DNA from: Methylococcaceae bacterium
Lineage (GTDB): Bacteria > Pseudomonadota > Gammaproteobacteria > Methylococcales > Methylomonadaceae
DNA length: 10,559 bases
Reading direction: 5' to 3'
Assembly: GCA_013140465.1 (NCBI GenBank)
Contig: JABFST010000040.1
Span: 1 to 10,559 of the forward strand
The position numbers and the translations under genes are program-made. The notes under the pieces were generated by a model. The model was given only the letters and a program-made list of their open reading frames with translations, made no database searches and had not been told where the DNA came from. This document shows, piece by piece, positions 1 through 6,480 of this stretch. Every line of letters starts with the position of its first letter. Within the stretch, counting starts at the first letter, position 1.

Positions 1-215
1 AGCCGCCTTACCCTTTTGCGGTTGACCGCATGCCCCAAGCCACGCAGGTATTGGGTCATGCGCCGGCTGCCATAAAACGGATGCCGCGTGTATTCTTCAT
101 CCAGCAATTTCAGCAGTTGGAGGTCATATGTAATGGTCTTGTCACCCTTGACCGCCGCCAAGGCCACTTTGGCCTTTTCTGCGCCAGTGAATATTTTTCG
201 TTTTTTTTCAGCCAT
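1..215 (-). pseudogene. IS3-family transposase remnant: OrfA start fused in frame to OrfB segment, partial
   Basis: Reading the minus strand from the ATG at 215 gives 71 open codons running off the window edge. The first 26 or so residues (MAEKKRKIFTGAEKAKVALA, then AVKGDKTI) are the start of an IS3 OrfA helix-turn-helix protein. From about residue 32 the text switches to OrfB-type sequence: LLKLLDEEYTRHPFYGSRRM followed by a GHAVNRKRVRR segment, just before the integrase core region. The rest of the OrfA helix-turn-helix, its leucine zipper, the programmed frameshift region and the start of OrfB are all missing, so an internal deletion of several hundred bases has occurred while keeping the frame. 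The product is unlikely to transpose the element. The catalytic DDE part, if present, lies outside the window. Confidence 0.7.
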
Positions 216-276
216 TGTTTGACCCCTTTTTTATGATTGGGCATAGCTTAAACTATTGTCCGGATTTTGGGGGCCA
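1..276 (-). mobile_element. IS3-family insertion sequence, one end (truncated by window edge, internally deleted)
   Basis: The left edge of the window is the terminal part of an IS3-family element that continues off the window. The outer tip is probably position 276: read on the minus strand, 276-257 is TGGCCCCCAAAATCCGGACA. It begins with TG and has the C-rich then AATCCGGACA pattern common in IS3-family terminal inverted repeats. The transposase-like frame starts about 60 nt inside this tip, the usual spacing. The other inverted repeat and the target duplication cannot be checked because only one end is present. Bases 277-323 lie between the IS tip and the end of the next gene and show nothing recognisable. 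Confidence 0.7.
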
Positions 277-323
277 CTATGCCGTTTTCATGCAGACTTA
301 TGACCTAGCTGTGTTTTTGGGGA

Positions 324-728
324 TTAGCGAGAATAATCTTTACGCCGTCCGGCAGCATCTGCAATAACGGTTGAACGCGGCGGTGTATAGCGGTGGAGTT
401 GGCGCAACCAAGTGATGGGTAAGGCGGTATAGAAAGTATAAGCGGTGGTGATAAGTTGTAAGGCGATTGTTAAGGGTGTCCGCTGGTTGGGCGTAGCGTG
501 TTTATGGGCGGCGGACGTGGTTTTGCAATACCGCAGTTCGCCGCCGATAAACCCGATGCTCAGTGCGCATAAAAGCGTGGCGGGGTGGGTCAGCTGTTGT
601 TGTGCTGTGTCGGCTAGATGCCGGCTGCGCGACGTGAGCTGGTGTTGGTGATGGGTGATAGCCGCTAGTGCGGTTTCAATTTGGGCGTTCAAGGACGGGT
701 TGCGTGCTTGCCAAAAATACGCGGTCAT
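324..728 (-). CDS. small YqjK-like hydrophobic protein, last gene of a YqjD/YqjE-type operon
   Basis: A 134-residue protein with no firm family match by eye. The chosen ATG at 728 overlaps the stop of the YqjE-like gene as ATGA, the usual sign of translational coupling. A longer frame back to 815 only adds a proline-rich shadow of the upstream gene. Residues 1-47 are polar and rich in Gln, His and Ala, probably helical. Residues 48-65 (HPATLLCALSIGFIGGEL) form a hydrophobic stretch resembling the single membrane segment of YqjK-type proteins. A second moderately hydrophobic stretch lies near 86-108, and the C-terminus is basic. Position and shape match the third gene of the enterobacterial yqjD-yqjE-yqjK set, so a membrane-associated accessory role is inferred. 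Function is unknown. Confidence 0.65.
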   Translation of the reverse strand: MTAYFWQARNPSLNAQIETALAAITHHQHQLTSRSRHLADTAQQQLTHPATLLCALSIGFIGGELRYCKTTSAAHKHATPNQRTPLTIALQLITTAYTFYTALPITWLRQLHRYTPPRSTVIADAAGRRKDYSR

Positions 729-1114
729 GGTGTGGTCTTCTGGTGGGCTGGGCGTTGGCCCAGCAGGGCGGGAAACCGCAGGTAGCGGCTGTAATGGCGC
801 ACAATCCGGCAGCATAACAGCACTGCCAGCAAATTGGCGGCAACTAAGAGTAACATCACTTTGCTGGCGGGTAGTCCCTGTTCTACCAGCGTAAGCACGA
901 AGGCGGCTTGTAAGCCCAAATACGCACCTAACAGCATTAGGATCGCAAATACTGAAGCCACCAACATTGCTATCAGGCTCAAGCCGGCCCGCTGCGTTTC
1001 TAAGGCGGCGAGCTGTAACTGGGCATACGCTAAGCCGTGTACGGACTGCCAGACTTGTTGGGCTAGTACCAATACATCTTGGTTGGCATTCGCATCGTCG
1101 TTGGCGGCAGCCAT
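725..1114 (-). CDS. YqjE-like / phage holin family (DUF1469-type) membrane protein
   Basis: A 129-residue small inner-membrane protein. Residues 1-40 are an amphipathic, Ala/Gln-rich helix (LAYAQLQLAALETQ). Two long hydrophobic segments follow at about 46-75 and 84-102, and a basic tail (RIVRHYSRYLRF) is expected in the cytoplasm. This is the layout of the YqjE or 'holin superfamily III' group, which is usually found beside DUF883 proteins and is not a lytic holin in that context. The gene starts 6 nt after the DUF883 stop and its own stop overlaps the next start by ATGA, so the three are almost certainly one transcript. The role is uncertain; in other proteobacteria such operons are linked to stress and stationary phase. 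Confidence 0.8.
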   Translation of the reverse strand: MAAANDDANANQDVLVLAQQVWQSVHGLAYAQLQLAALETQRAGLSLIAMLVASVFAILMLLGAYLGLQAAFVLTLVEQGLPASKVMLLLVAANLLAVLLCCRIVRHYSRYLRFPALLGQRPAHQKTTP

Positions 1115-1120
1115 CTGGGC

Positions 1121-1357
1121 TTAATGGCTGTTTTGGCTTAACAAGCGGCTTAATAAAAATCCTGCCGCTACGGCTATGCCTAAAGACACGAGGGGTTGGT
1201 CCCGGACATAGCCGCTACAGTTTTTTACTAGGCGTTGTTCGGCATCCATAATTTGGTCGCCAGCACCACCGAGTGCGTGGGCGGCTTGATGGCCTGCATC
1301 GGCGATTTTGTCACCCGCTTCATGGGCGTATTGGCTGGCTTTATCGGTCATGTTCAT
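1121..1357 (-). CDS. DUF883 (YqjD/ElaB/YgaM-like) membrane-anchored protein
   Basis: A 78-residue protein. The N-terminal half is a hydrophilic, Ala-rich amphipathic helix (DKASQYAHEAGDKIADAGHQ) and the C-terminal half holds the family hallmark VRDQPLVSLGIAVAAGFLLS (about 51-70), a single membrane anchor followed by a short polar tail. E. coli YqjD and ElaB are C-tail-anchored inner-membrane proteins that can associate with ribosomes in stationary phase; transferring that role here is inference. A good ribosome binding site (AAAGGA) lies about 8 nt before the start. The ATG at 1357 is used; a second ATG two codons later is possible. The gene begins 11 nt after the BON lipoprotein stop and runs with it as one operon. 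Confidence 0.85.
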   Translation of the reverse strand: MNMTDKASQYAHEAGDKIADAGHQAAHALGGAGDQIMDAEQRLVKNCSGYVRDQPLVSLGIAVAAGFLLSRLLSQNSH

Positions 1358-1368
1358 TGTTATGTCCT

Positions 1369-1683
1369 TTATTTAAGACGCATGTCGTTTTTGACGGAAC
1401 TGACACCGCTAACGCTACGCGCGACGGTGACGGCTTTGTTGATGTCGGCTTTGGAATTGACAAAGCCGCTCAACTGCACGACACCTTTAAAGGTTTCGAC
1501 ATTGATTTCACCTGAACTTAAGGTGGGGTCATCCAAAAAGGCAGCTTTGACTTTGCTAGTGACTAAGCTGTCATCAATATATTCGCCGGTGCCTTCGTGG
1601 TTTGGCGATGACGCGCAGCCAGTCGCGGCAAGTAAGGTCAGTGCGACGGCAGAGGCTACGAACAATCGATTGAAGTGGTTCAT
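1369..1683 (-). CDS. BON-domain lipoprotein (OsmY-like)
   Basis: A 104-residue exported protein. Residues 1-22 form a signal peptide ending in a lipobox (LLAATGC, lipidation at Cys23), so the mature protein is probably anchored in the outer membrane or at the periplasmic face. After a short polar linker, residues about 36-104 are one BON domain (DDSLVTSKVKAAFLDDP, then an INVETFKGVVQLSGFV core and a final VSSVKNDMRLK). BON domains bind phospholipid and occur in OsmY and DolP, which guard envelope integrity under osmotic stress. The single domain is half the content of OsmY. A strong ribosome binding site (TGGAGA at 1694-1689) sits 5 nt before the ATG. It is the first gene of the operon with the DUF883, YqjE-like and YqjK-like genes; no clear promoter was found upstream. 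Confidence 0.9.
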   Translation of the reverse strand: MNHFNRLFVASAVALTLLAATGCASSPNHEGTGEYIDDSLVTSKVKAAFLDDPTLSSGEINVETFKGVVQLSGFVNSKADINKAVTVARSVSGVSSVKNDMRLK

Positions 1684-1861
1684 GGTTTTCTCCAGATGGG
1701 TGGGATTGCAAATAAAGTTTTCTTGTGTGTCTGCATTGGTATACGCAAGGGCAAGTTGAAAACCTTGTTGCTACTGTATCCAAAAACGCCAGCTGTATCG
1801 GTTCGCTATCGCACATAGACTGAAAGCCAGCTAATAAACCCATCCCACCAAACCATCAGGC

Positions 1862-1892
1862 AAAAAAATACCCCGGCAAGCCGAGGTATTTT
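1862..1892 (-). terminator. Rho-independent terminator after fae
   Basis: On the minus strand a stem of 12 pairs (1892-1881 with 1876-1865, one G-U pair) closes a 4-nt loop (1880-1877) and runs into a T-rich tail ending at 1862. The stem core is CCTCGG pairing with CCGGGG. It lies 38 nt past the fae stop codon and should end the whole H4MPT transcript, separating it from the BON operon that continues on the same strand. Confidence 0.88.
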
Positions 1893-1905
1893 ATCAAGCC
1901 AGTTA

Positions 1906-1921
1906 GTGCGGCTAGCCGCAC
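1906..1921. repeat. perfect 16-bp palindrome between fae and its terminator
   Basis: GTGCGGCTAGCCGCAC reads the same on both strands. It lies 8 nt after the fae stop and 13 nt before the terminator hairpin on the minus strand. With no loop it would fold only as a short hairpin in RNA (about 6 pairs around CTAG). It could help protect the 3' end of fae mRNA from exonucleases or bind a dimeric protein; neither is shown by the sequence. Confidence 0.5.
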
Positions 1922-1929
1922 CAAAAAAC

Positions 1930-2448
1930 TTATTCTTCGTTGTTTACTGCGAACGGATGTTTTGCTTCTTTTTTGCCAGCAACTACTTCAGCAGCAGTTG
2001 GTGAGCCAGCAACAGCGCGTTTCAGAGCTTCTTTAGTCGCTGCGTAGTTGAATTTTTCAATCAACGCATCGTCTTCAGCTTGCCAGTGAATGAATACACC
2101 GACAGAAACAAACAAATCATCAGCTTCGTCAGCTGGGATAGTGCCGTCTTCAACACAATCAGCAACTGCCATAGCAACAGCGCGTTGAGCTGGGCCAAAC
2201 ATTTGGACAGCTTGTTTTGAACCTTTGATGGTGACTTTGTTGAACAGGATAGTTGCTGGTTTAACCATCAGGTTAGGTGCAACTACAGCCAATAAAGTAG
2301 AGAAACCGTCTTTGTTGTTGGTCAACGCATTTGCAAACGCAGACTCAGCGGCTGAACCTCTTGGTCCAATCAACAAGTCGATGTGTGCAATTTCGTTGCC
2401 TTCGCCGACTAAAGATTCACCAACGCACAATTTATTAATTTTTGCCAT
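1930..2448 (-). CDS. fae: formaldehyde-activating enzyme
   Basis: Fae catalyses the condensation of formaldehyde with tetrahydromethanopterin to methylene-H4MPT in the cytoplasm, the entry step for oxidising and detoxifying formaldehyde made by methanol dehydrogenase. The 172-residue length is normal for stand-alone bacterial Fae. The signature [20 protein letters not shown] (residues 19-38) holds His22, which corresponds to the catalytic histidine of characterised Fae. Further conserved blocks are [32 protein letters not shown] and [12 protein letters not shown]. There is no fusion to hexulose-phosphate synthase as seen in some archaea. The gene is last in the cluster, 71 nt after the CitG-like gene, with a strong AGGGGA ribosome binding site and its own strong terminator. 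Codon and base use look normal for the region. The identification is very secure. Confidence 0.98.
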   Translation of the reverse strand: MAKINKLCVGESLVGEGNEIAHIDLLIGPRGSAAESAFANALTNNKDGFSTLLAVVAPNLMVKPATILFNKVTIKGSKQAVQMFGPAQRAVAMAVADCVEDGTIPADEADDLFVSVGVFIHWQAEDDALIEKFNYAATKEALKRAVAGSPTAAEVVAGKKEAKHPFAVNNEE

Positions 2449-2456
2449 GCTTGTTT

Positions 2457-2462
2457 TCCCCT
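2457..2462 (-). promoter_or_regulatory. strong ribosome binding site of fae
   Basis: AGGGGA on the minus strand lies 8 nt before the fae ATG, the best Shine-Dalgarno match in this cluster. It follows an A/T-rich tract (about 2468-2485, runs of T then A) inside the 71-nt gap after the CitG-like gene. This agrees with the high expression usual for Fae. No convincing -35/-10 pair was found in the gap, so a separate fae promoter is possible but unproven. Confidence 0.6.
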
Positions 2463-2519
2463 ATGAAGAAAAATTTTAAAAAAAGAATTCGAGCTAATCG
2501 AGTTTCTGTTGACTCCCCA

Positions 2520-3398
2520 TTACACAATCGGGAGATTTTTATTACGAAGACAGTTAAGCGCATCTTCTAAAAATACGGTAAATACAGTTGCGACCGTCAA
2601 ATCTGCCATGGTGCCAGGATTGATGCCCTTATCTTTTAGCAACTTATCGGTACTATAAAGTAACGGCAGCAAGTGTGTAGGGTTGTCTGCTTTTGCCAAA
2701 GCATCGGACAACTGGGACATCATCTCAGCAACCTGGGTAGTGTAGCGGTCGCCGTATTTTCTTTCGATGTGGCTATCGGGGAATTGGCTAAAAAAGTGGC
2801 TGAAAACTGCTACCGCCGCCCATTCCTGATTGCCCCATTTACTCATGGTATTGTAATAGATCAATAGGGAAAAATCAAAAATATCTCGATAATCACTGAT
2901 ATATTGTAGGGCTATTCGGTCTTTGCCACTGGCTAAACACATCGCTTCTTGTAAGTTGACGGTGGGCTTTTCGGCGACATCCTGCGCTTCGGCACGCCCT
3001 AACCCGCCAGGGGCTGCCAGCGTGATGGCCTTAAACACCCAATCGGCATCGTCTTGGGTGGTGTGGTTTAACACTTGCTGTAAGGCTTCACGCAAAGAAG
3101 TTTGCGCTAACGCCAAACCCGCCGCTTGTACCAACGGTGCGCACAGCAGCAATATGCCTAAGTTGGTGTTGCAACCCACGGCTTCGCGGGTGGCCTTGAC
3201 GGCGTAATAGATTTTTTCGCCTAAGCTATACTCAGGCTTGCATAAGGCGGCGGCACTGTGTTGGGCGCTAATCCTAAAGTCCGCCACGGTCATGTCATGA
3301 CCCTCGGCATAAACGCTGACATTGCCGGGCTTGAAGGCTTGCAGTTCGACTTCGCAAGCCTGTTGGTAGAGTTGGCTCAGGTGTTCGGGTGTCATCAT
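2520..3398 (-). CDS. CitG-like (triphosphoribosyl-dephospho-CoA synthase family) protein of H4MPT gene clusters
   Basis: A 292-residue protein of the CitG/MdcB family. CitG joins the ribosyl-triphosphate part of ATP to dephospho-CoA through an alpha-glycosidic bond, releasing adenine. Family motifs seen: KPGNVS at 23-28, the DF pair at 40-41, EAVGCNTNLGILLLCAPL at 72-89 and NPGTMADLTVATVF near the C-terminus. No citrate or malonate lyase genes are near, so the textbook role is unlikely. Homologues of this gene sit beside mch and fae in other bacteria with the H4MPT pathway (the 'orf7' type), which points to a role in making or modifying a C1 carrier. Its ATG overlaps the stop of the RimK-like gene as ATGA, so the two are coupled. 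The exact substrate is unknown. Confidence 0.88.
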   Translation of the reverse strand: MMTPEHLSQLYQQACEVELQAFKPGNVSVYAEGHDMTVADFRISAQHSAAALCKPEYSLGEKIYYAVKATREAVGCNTNLGILLLCAPLVQAAGLALAQTSLREALQQVLNHTTQDDADWVFKAITLAAPGGLGRAEAQDVAEKPTVNLQEAMCLASGKDRIALQYISDYRDIFDFSLLIYYNTMSKWGNQEWAAVAVFSHFFSQFPDSHIERKYGDRYTTQVAEMMSQLSDALAKADNPTHLLPLLYSTDKLLKDKGINPGTMADLTVATVFTVFLEDALNCLRNKNLPIV

Positions 3399-4291
3399 GG
3401 TTTTTGTAGATAACGGCTGATTAAATCGTGCGCCAGCACTTCGGCAACGTGTATATCACACACGCTTTCCAAGCCTTTCCAAGCCGGGATGCTGTTGACT
3501 TCAATCACGGTGTAGCTGCCGTCTTGGGCTTGGATAATATCGACACCCGCATAATCCATCGCCAACGCTAGCGTGGCCTTGACTGCCAAATCAGCCAGCC
3601 CGGCATCGAGGGCAATGCGCTCGCAACTCGCGCCGCGTGCGACATTGTTCAGCCAAAACTTGCCGCGCCTGCGCATGGCGGCGACGGCTTTGCCATTGAC
3701 CACAAACACACGGTGGTCGGAATAGCCTACGCCGTGACAATGCACAAAACGTTGCAAGTAATACACGCCGTGGCTGCTGGTCAACCACAGCAAATCGGTC
3801 ATTTTTTCCAAACGGCGGATGCCCTCGCCTTGCGAACCGAACAAGGGCTTGCTAATCAGCATAGACCCTGCCGCCAATTCCTGTTCGGCGATTGCCAAGG
3901 CTTCATCACGATCACGCAACACCCAAGTGGGCGGTGTCGGCAAGCCTGCATGGTGCAGCAAAAAACTGGTCATGCCCTTATCAACACTGCGTTCTATGGC
4001 ACGGCCTTGGTTGTAAACGGGGATGCCCAGCGCATCCAGCGCGTGCAATATATCCAAATACAACACCACTTCTTCTAATGACCCGCCCGGCACACCGCGC
4101 ACAAACGCGGCATCGGGCAAGGCATCGTCAAAACCCGGCAGCAGCAACGGTAGCTGCCCGTCGGCAAGCCGAATGCGGCATTCGGTCAGCGATACATAAC
4201 TGCTGTCATAACCTTGCTGGGCAAACGCCGTGCGCAGTTGCTTGCCATGCCAACCGGGATCATCGGTAAAAATTGCTATACGGCCTTGCAC
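3395..4291 (-). CDS. RimK-like ATP-grasp ligase of the H4MPT cluster
   Basis: A 298-residue ATP-grasp enzyme of the RimK type, a group that forms amide bonds between a carboxylate (activated as acyl phosphate) and an amine, often adding glutamate. Seen: an N-terminal pre-ATP-grasp domain (FTDDPGWHGKQLRTAF at 8-23), the ATP lysine and glycine loop SKPLFGSQGEGI at 147-158, the strand DHRVFVVNGKAVAAMRR at 192-208, and the metal-binding IEVNSIPAWKG at 263-273 with Glu264 and Asn266. Archaeal MptN, which adds glutamate to H4MPT, and CofF are related, but bacterial H4MPT usually lacks that tail. Methylofuran with its glutamate chain is therefore another possible target. The start is GTG at 4291, 36 nt after the mch stop; the gene is coupled to the CitG-like gene by an ATGA overlap. 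Equivalent to the 'orf5' type of methylotroph clusters. Confidence 0.85.
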   Translation of the reverse strand: MQGRIAIFTDDPGWHGKQLRTAFAQQGYDSSYVSLTECRIRLADGQLPLLLPGFDDALPDAAFVRGVPGGSLEEVVLYLDILHALDALGIPVYNQGRAIERSVDKGMTSFLLHHAGLPTPPTWVLRDRDEALAIAEQELAAGSMLISKPLFGSQGEGIRRLEKMTDLLWLTSSHGVYYLQRFVHCHGVGYSDHRVFVVNGKAVAAMRRRGKFWLNNVARGASCERIALDAGLADLAVKATLALAMDYAGVDIIQAQDGSYTVIEVNSIPAWKGLESVCDIHVAEVLAHDLISRYLQKP

Positions 4292-4327
4292 TAGAACATC
4301 CTTGGGCGTGGCAGGGTTGTGCAGTGC

Positions 4328-5311
4328 TTAAGAACCAAAAGACAAATCCAACAAAGCATTGTCCAAACGCCCAGCCCTAAAGCTTTTGCCAGAGTCAACA
4401 GCGGTAACAATCACGCTGGCGGGGCTAAACAACATCGCATCTATCTTGAAAAAATCGTATTCGTATTGTTTAAAAATGTCGGCAAACGGTTTGCCATAAT
4501 CTTTAGACGTCGAGCTAGGCAATGCCAGCGCCAGTTGTTCGGCGGCCTCGTCGCTACCCTTCACAAACAAATGCACTTGCCCGGCAAATAAAATCGCATC
4601 ATTAGTGCGTCCCATCGCTTTGACAAATTTCGGGTGTGGCGGACACACAGGCGCACTGCCACTGCCGTCGATGATGTTTTCCAACGGAAAATGCAGCGCA
4701 TGGGCTTTGTGCATCGCCACTTCCAACACCCGCGCCACAACTTGCACACCGCCCGCCAAACTGCTGGTGGGGGTGACAATAATAGTGAGTTTGGAGGGGT
4801 CAACTTGGCAAGCCGCCGCTACTTTTTCGACTAAGGCCAATGGTGGCAAAGCGTCGTTTTCTATCACCAACACCGTGCTATCGGCGTTATCGCGATAAGC
4901 CAGTTCTTTATACAATTCTTCGACAGGCTCTTGCTTGCCGTCTTTTAGCTTGGTTGCCAACGCCCGCGCCGGGCCTGAACCTAGGGCATAGTATTTTTCA
5001 TGCGCCAAACTCCAGCCCGCATATTGGCTGCCCAAACAGCCCAACACGGGGTTGCTGGTGTAGACATTGACGGTCAGCGGCCAATTTTCGGTGTAAGTAC
5101 TGTGGCCCAGGGTGACAGTCCCCATGCCGCCCAAACAAATTTCAGCAATGATGCGTCCGGCTTCTAAACCGCCGGGTACGTTAATGCCCGCATCGATCAG
5201 CGTGCTGCCGTTTTCTAAGGTGCTAACCGCAACACGCAGTTTGTCGGCTTGGCTAATAAGCTGGTTGACTAAGGGTTGGGTTAAATGATTGACACTGGCA
5301 AAATGTTCCAT
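4328..5311 (-). CDS. mch: methenyltetrahydromethanopterin cyclohydrolase
   Basis: Mch hydrolyses N5,N10-methenyl-H4MPT to N5-formyl-H4MPT in the cytoplasm, the step between methylene-H4MPT dehydrogenase and the formyltransferase/hydrolase complex. At 327 residues it is slightly longer than archaeal Mch. Family blocks seen: [20 protein letters not shown] (44-63), [19 protein letters not shown] (about 81-99), [10 protein letters not shown] (110-119) and [20 protein letters not shown] (215-234). The ATG at 5311 has an AGGA ribosome binding site about 9 nt before it. The gene starts 14 nt after the stop of the ATP-grasp gene and is followed after 36 nt by the RimK-like gene, within the H4MPT operon. 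No key motif appears lost. The identification is secure. Confidence 0.97.
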   Translation of the reverse strand: MEHFASVNHLTQPLVNQLISQADKLRVAVSTLENGSTLIDAGINVPGGLEAGRIIAEICLGGMGTVTLGHSTYTENWPLTVNVYTSNPVLGCLGSQYAGWSLAHEKYYALGSGPARALATKLKDGKQEPVEELYKELAYRDNADSTVLVIENDALPPLALVEKVAAACQVDPSKLTIIVTPTSSLAGGVQVVARVLEVAMHKAHALHFPLENIIDGSGSAPVCPPHPKFVKAMGRTNDAILFAGQVHLFVKGSDEAAEQLALALPSSTSKDYGKPFADIFKQYEYDFFKIDAMLFSPASVIVTAVDSGKSFRAGRLDNALLDLSFGS

Positions 5312-5325
5312 GAGTAATCCTGTAG

Positions 5326-6480
5326 TTAAGTTAAGGGTATAGGCGACGGCGCATCTTTAAGCAATCTGCGCAGAAGTTGCCGTTGGGTTGTAAGGAGCGC
5401 GTTATAAACCCCGCGAGCTTGCGGGCCGTGCGCCATAATACTGCATAGTGGCTGCCCCGCCAGGCATTGGGTACCTGCGGTGGGCAAGTCCTGGCAACCA
5501 TCAGGCCAAACAAAATGCGCGGGTATCGTTAGATCTTTCGGGGCATAAACAATCTGCATAGCCGAAACGCCAGGCGCAGGAGGACATGCCCGCAATTCGC
5601 CTTGAACCGCCGAGCAATGCCGCACCCATAAATTGGCATCATACAGCTGCATACTCGCAGACGGGCGCGGGTTGATTTCTAACAGCCAGAGTTGCTGGTC
5701 ATCGACGATAAAATCCATACTGTTGATGCCGACCAGGCCAAACTCGGCGACTAACTGCTCTAGCCATGCCAGCACAGTGTGCTGGTGGACATCCGCCAAA
5801 CCACTGGCATTACAAATACCCGCAAACATAAAAGCTTGCTGCCCGACAGCCATCGACCATTGCCGATTAAAACCAATGATATGTGCTTGTCCCGCAGCCG
5901 CCAAAAACAACACCGAATGCAGTTGCCCAGTGCGGTAGTGTTGCCAATACACGCCTTGCGTCTGCATTCCTGCATGATAGCGGCAAACGCCCACACCGCC
6001 CTGCCCGTGCAGCGGCTTGACCAACCAATCGCCGTGCGTTTCAGGTGCAACAAAGCGGGTTTCAAGGTGGGCGATTGCCAAACGACCCAATGCTGCAAAA
6101 AAATCGGGCTTATCCAACAACCGCGCAAAGGTGGCGGGTTGATTGCCAATAATGGTCAAATGCCGCGCCAAATACACCAAGCTTTCAGGATGATATTCAA
6201 AGCCACTGCCATATACCACTTGCCCTACGCCGTATTGGGCAATAAAACCGTCCACGGCGGGCTGTATATCGGCGACCACCAAACTGCTAACACGCGTCAC
6301 GGCGACAGCAGCAGCACAGGTGTCCAGGTCGGCATAAACATCAATCACCAACACCCGAAAACCCGCCTTGCGTGCCGCCACTGCCAGCATACGCCCTGAG
6401 TGGGCGATCACCAGCAGCAGCGGCTTCTCATTTTCTGCGCACGGCGGCATCTGGCTTTTGCTTACGGCGTTCAAACACAT
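5326..6480 (-). CDS. ATP-grasp domain protein of the H4MPT/methylofuran gene set
   Basis: A 384-residue ATP-grasp protein distinct from the RimK-like one. Residues 21-60 ([20 protein letters not shown], then [14 protein letters not shown]) are a Rossmann-like N-terminal domain. The ATP loop is [14 protein letters not shown] at 151-164 and the metal site [15 protein letters not shown] at 266-280, with Glu268 and Asn270. The ligand arrangement recalls the group that includes archaeal MfnD, the tyramine-glutamate ligase of methanofuran synthesis, so a step in methylofuran synthesis is a reasonable guess but not proven. Homologues occur in H4MPT clusters of other methylotrophs. The start is uncertain: ATG 6480 overlaps the CorA-like gene by 53 nt, while the Met at codon 11 (6450) overlaps by 23 nt and begins just before the conserved part; neither has a strong ribosome binding site. 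Followed after 14 nt by mch. Confidence 0.8.
   Translation of the reverse strand: MCLNAVSKSQMPPCAENEKPLLLVIAHSGRMLAVAARKAGFRVLVIDVYADLDTCAAAVAVTRVSSLVVADIQPAVDGFIAQYGVGQVVYGSGFEYHPESLVYLARHLTIIGNQPATFARLLDKPDFFAALGRLAIAHLETRFVAPETHGDWLVKPLHGQGGVGVCRYHAGMQTQGVYWQHYRTGQLHSVLFLAAAGQAHIIGFNRQWSMAVGQQAFMFAGICNASGLADVHQHTVLAWLEQLVAEFGLVGINSMDFIVDDQQLWLLEINPRPSASMQLYDANLWVRHCSAVQGELRACPPAPGVSAMQIVYAPKDLTIPAHFVWPDGCQDLPTAGTQCLAGQPLCSIMAHGPQARGVYNALLTTQRQLLRRLLKDAPSPIPLT

Noticed and set aside
729..815. Longer start for the YqjK-like gene
   Set aside because: The extra 29 residues are a proline-rich frame-shifted copy of the YqjE coding sequence. The ATGA overlap at 728 is the normal coupling arrangement.
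1235..1759. Open frame of 174 codons on the plus strand
   Set aside because: It is antisense to the BON lipoprotein and DUF883 genes, both of which have recognisable domains and ribosome binding sites. No domain is visible in the plus-strand product.
1574..1843. Minus-strand frame of 89 codons upstream of and overlapping the BON gene
   Set aside because: It overlaps the lipoprotein signal peptide in another frame, has no ribosome binding site and reads as low-quality sequence; most likely a shadow and leader region.
2520..3398. Citrate or malonate lyase prosthetic-group locus
   Set aside because: The CitG-like protein has no lyase subunits, CitX or MdcA-type genes around it; its neighbours are all H4MPT pathway genes.
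3591..4269. Several plus- and minus-strand open frames of 65 to 125 codons within the RimK-like gene
   Set aside because: All are alternative frames of one well-supported ATP-grasp gene; high third-position GC leaves shadow frames open.
5779..6399. Open frame of 206 codons on the plus strand
   Set aside because: It lies entirely antisense to the ATP-grasp gene, whose protein shows clear ATP-grasp motifs. The antisense product is rich in His, Cys, Gln and Arg without any recognisable domain.
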